Shown piece after piece: positions 4,966 through 6,941 of a stretch of 6,941 nt of DNA (positions are counted from its first letter, which is position 1; each line of letters starts with the position of its first letter). The notes under the pieces were generated by a model. It ran no database searches. It saw nothing but the letters and a program-made list of their open reading frames with translations, and was not told the DNA's origin. This DNA is from Candidatus Cloacimonadota bacterium (GTDB lineage Bacteria; Cloacimonadota; Cloacimonadia; Cloacimonadales; JAJBBL01): NCBI GenBank assembly GCA_020532365.1, contig JAJBBL010000196.1:1-6941 (forward strand). Direction: 5' to 3'. The position numbers were made by a program, and so were the translations under genes.

Positions 4966-6381
4966 TCATCCCTTTTTTAAGAAGGAGGTGTAAGCCTTAA
5001 ATGTTGAATATAAGTCCGCCTTTGAGATTAACTCCCAAGGGGCGTGCATACCGACTACACCGGTTCCGCAGTCGATTACTTCAGCGCCGTATACAGCTAA
5101 GAACTTGGCTATTGTGCCGCCACCACCGACATCTACCGCTCCGAGTGAGCCCATCTGCCAGTTAACCTTTTCTTCATTAAAAAGACGGATCATCTTGGCT
5201 ACAAACTCTGCATTAGCGTCGTTTGAACCAGATTTACCACGGGCACCGGTATACTTAGTTAAGCTAACACCGTGTCCCATAATAACTGCGTTATCTTTTT
5301 CGTGAACTGATGGGAAGTTTGGATTGATAGCGGCATTAACGTCGGCTGAAATAATCTGGCTATTCATCATAGCTTTACGTAGTGTATAACTATCATAAGG
5401 CTCGCCGTTTGCTTTTAACAGGTCAGCTATGAAGTCAAGGAATTGAGCTGATCTTGCGCCTGTATTACCTTCGCTTCCGACCTCTTCTTTATCGGTAAAG
5501 AAGATAACGGCGGTCTTATCTATATTTTCTGGTTTTAACTCCAAGATAGCTGCTAAAGAGGTGTAAGAGCAGACGCGGTCGTCGTGCCCATACCCGGCAA
5601 CTAAACTTGCATCGATACCGGCGTCGCGCGCTTTACCGGCAGGTACTAACTCTAATTCAGCACTTAAGAAGTCACTTTCGGTAATACCGTAACGTTCGTT
5701 CAGGATCATCAATGCGTTGAGTTTTATCGCCTCTTTTTGTTTTTCATCAACGTATGGAATAGAGTTGAAGATAACGTTCATATGTGAGGCTTTAACGGCG
5801 TCGCCGACTTTTTGAGCATATTGATCTGCAGCAAGGTGTGGAAGTAAGTCTGGCATTACAAATACAGGCTCATCATCGTTTTCACCGATAGAGATGTGTA
5901 AAACTTCACCATCTTTTTTAATGATTACGCCGTGTAAGGCGAGTGGTATCGACATCCATTGATACTTCTTGATTCCGCCATAGTAATGGGTACGTAGCAT
6001 ACCGAGCTGAGTTAGCGAATCTTCGTAAAGTGGGTTTTGCTTTAAGTCAACACGTGGGGTGTCGATATGTGGAGCGATAATATTTAGCCCTTCTGCGATA
6101 GGTCGCTTGCCGATAACTGCTGCGATCACATTTTTCTGTCTATAGATTTTATATAGTTTATCCCCTTTTTTATTGTTAGGGTCTAACTCTTGGAACTTTC
6201 CTTTTTCTAAGGCTTTTATTGAGAACTCAACGGTCTCTCTTACTGTTTTACATTCGCTTAGAAATTCTTTATACTCGTCAGCAAACTTAAAAGCTGCTTT
6301 CTTTTCTTTGTCGGAACTGGTTTTCCAGAAGTTCTGGCGTTCATAACCCAATTCTTTCATTTTGTTGTCTTTTGATCCCAT
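4966..6381 (-). CDS. M18 family zinc aminopeptidase (aminopeptidase I type)
   Basis: Cytoplasmic dinuclear zinc exopeptidase of 471 residues that removes N-terminal residues from peptides; it belongs to the family of yeast aminopeptidase I and bacterial ApeA/ApeB proteins (COG1362). The conserved metal and catalytic sites are in order: H105 in APHIDTPR with D107 beside the site, the bridging aspartate in GYGHDDR (about D267), catalytic E299 and zinc ligand E300 in TDKEEVGSEGN, D347 in SADVNAA, and H446 in GMHAPWE. A glycine-rich VDVGGGGT lies at 417-423. THYYGG at 131-136 lies in the insert typical of M18 that builds the large multimer. No signal peptide is present. The ATG at 6381 is chosen because AAGGAGA lies 10 bases before it; ATG at 6360 has none. 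The gene follows greA by 18 bases. Specificity cannot be read from sequence; M18 members vary between acidic and hydrophobic residues. Confidence 0.95.
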   Translation of the reverse strand: MGSKDNKMKELGYERQNFWKTSSDKEKKAAFKFADEYKEFLSECKTVRETVEFSIKALEKGKFQELDPNNKKGDKLYKIYRQKNVIAAVIGKRPIAEGLNIIAPHIDTPRVDLKQNPLYEDSLTQLGMLRTHYYGGIKKYQWMSIPLALHGVIIKKDGEVLHISIGENDDEPVFVMPDLLPHLAADQYAQKVGDAVKASHMNVIFNSIPYVDEKQKEAIKLNALMILNERYGITESDFLSAELELVPAGKARDAGIDASLVAGYGHDDRVCSYTSLAAILELKPENIDKTAVIFFTDKEEVGSEGNTGARSAQFLDFIADLLKANGEPYDSYTLRKAMMNSQIISADVNAAINPNFPSVHEKDNAVIMGHGVSLTKYTGARGKSGSNDANAEFVAKMIRLFNEEKVNWQMGSLGAVDVGGGGTIAKFLAVYGAEVIDCGTGVVGMHAPWELISKADLYSTFKAYTSFLKKG

Positions 6382-6390
6382 CTTTTTCTA

Positions 6391-6397
6391 TCTCCTT
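6391..6397 (-). promoter_or_regulatory. Ribosome binding site of the M18 aminopeptidase gene
   Basis: On the minus strand AAGGAGA lies 9 bases before the ATG at 6381. It is one of the best Shine-Dalgarno matches in the window and decides that start over the internal ATG at 6360. Confidence 0.65.
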
Positions 6398-6399
6398 AA

Positions 6400-6882
6400 C
6401 TATTTTATCTCTAACACTTTAAAGGTCTTCTCACCAGAAGGTACTCTGATAACGGTAGTTTCACCAACTTTTTTTCCGGTTAAATACTTGCCGATAGGTG
6501 AAGCTATTGATAAAGGGGTAACCCCTTCAGTCGAAAAACCTTCCGTTTCATCAACTCCGAGTAGCTGATAAACTAATTCTTCGCTTGTGTTTTCATCCCT
6601 AATCCGTACTATTGCACCGAACCGGACGGCATCTTTAGGTACCTGTGCTGGATCGACTACCTTTAGTTTGGCTAAACGGCTGCGGATATAGCTAATCTCT
6701 TTATCTATGTGCCGCTGTCTCTCGCGTGCTGCGTGATACTCTGCATTTTCGGATAAATCGCCCATTTCGCGAGCCGTTACAACCTGCTGTACTACCTCAG
6801 GTCGCTCCACAAGATTAAGATGATTCATCCGCTCTTGTAGCCTGATTAGTCCCTGTTTTGTTATGTAATTAAAGTCACTCAT
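6400..6882 (-). CDS. greA: Transcription elongation factor GreA
   Basis: GreA enters the secondary channel of backtracked RNA polymerase and stimulates cleavage of the RNA 3' end, rescuing stalled complexes. The 160-residue length is typical. Residues 1-75 form the N-terminal antiparallel coiled coil, with the hallmark tip AREMGDLSENAEYHAARE at 38-54, which includes the catalytic acidic residues D42 and E45. Residues from about 82 are the FKBP-like C-terminal domain that binds RNA polymerase, with GFSTEGVTPLSIASPIGKYL at 115-134 followed by the conserved GKKVGE. The acidic tip and the GDLSENAEY signature favour GreA over GreB. It is the first visible gene of the minus-strand operon. A GGAAGAG sequence about 10 bases before the ATG serves as binding site. 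The 59 bases between it and the window edge show no clear promoter, so the operon may start farther upstream. All functional residues are present. Confidence 0.97.
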   Translation of the reverse strand: MSDFNYITKQGLIRLQERMNHLNLVERPEVVQQVVTAREMGDLSENAEYHAARERQRHIDKEISYIRSRLAKLKVVDPAQVPKDAVRFGAIVRIRDENTSEELVYQLLGVDETEGFSTEGVTPLSIASPIGKYLTGKKVGETTVIRVPSGEKTFKVLEIK

Positions 6883-6941
6883 TTCTTGATTCTCTTCCTT
6901 AAATATCTTACGCCTACTTGGCCTGCTTTTTTTACTCTTAT

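Noticed and set aside
6900..6941. Terminator of an upstream gene or greA promoter at the right edge
   Set aside because: There is a T-run (T7) on the plus strand after a GC-rich piece, but only a 3-bp GCC/GGC stem can be drawn, and no convincing -35/-10 pair is visible on the minus strand.

Overview
The window is ordinary bacterial core-genome sequence from a diderm (Gram-negative-type) bacterium. That inference rests on a BamD-like outer-membrane assembly lipoprotein and on typical bacterial housekeeping genes (tyrS, nadD, greA). The DNA is moderately AT-rich and tightly packed. The mix of genes would suit a lineage of the Fibrobacteres-Chlorobi-Bacteroidetes wider group, for example Cloacimonadota-like bacteria, but this is a guess from impression and not a placement.

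Layout: bases 1-131 look like the 3' end of an upstream plus-strand gene with a very basic C-terminus. Bases 132-431 form the only long gap. It holds no convincing gene, but it has several small hairpins, a near-repeat of a 14-mer from the upstream gene end, a plausible sigma-70-type promoter, and a short inverted repeat overlapping the tyrS ribosome binding site. A plus-strand operon follows: tyrS (tyrosyl-tRNA synthetase), a small M50 site-2-protease-family membrane metalloprotease, and a SAM-dependent methyltransferase with an unusual hydrophobic segment near its C-terminus. The gaps in it are 2 and 16 bases.

The second half is a minus-strand operon, read from right to left: greA (transcript cleavage factor), an M18 zinc aminopeptidase, a small exported protein of unknown function with a C-terminal membrane segment, a BamD-like lipoprotein, and nadD (NAD biosynthesis). 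The gaps are 18, 17, 28 and 2 bases. The two operons converge, and their last genes overlap by 4 bases at 3095-3098, so no terminator fits between them.

The genes do not form a single pathway. They are translation (tyrS), transcription elongation (greA), NAD synthesis (nadD), peptide turnover (M18), membrane proteolysis (M50) and envelope assembly (bamD). No mobile element, CRISPR array, tRNA or rRNA is visible. I see no clear novel multi-gene system. The items most worth a second look are the tyrS leader and 5' gap, the unknown exported protein beside bamD, and the membrane-inserted methyltransferase.
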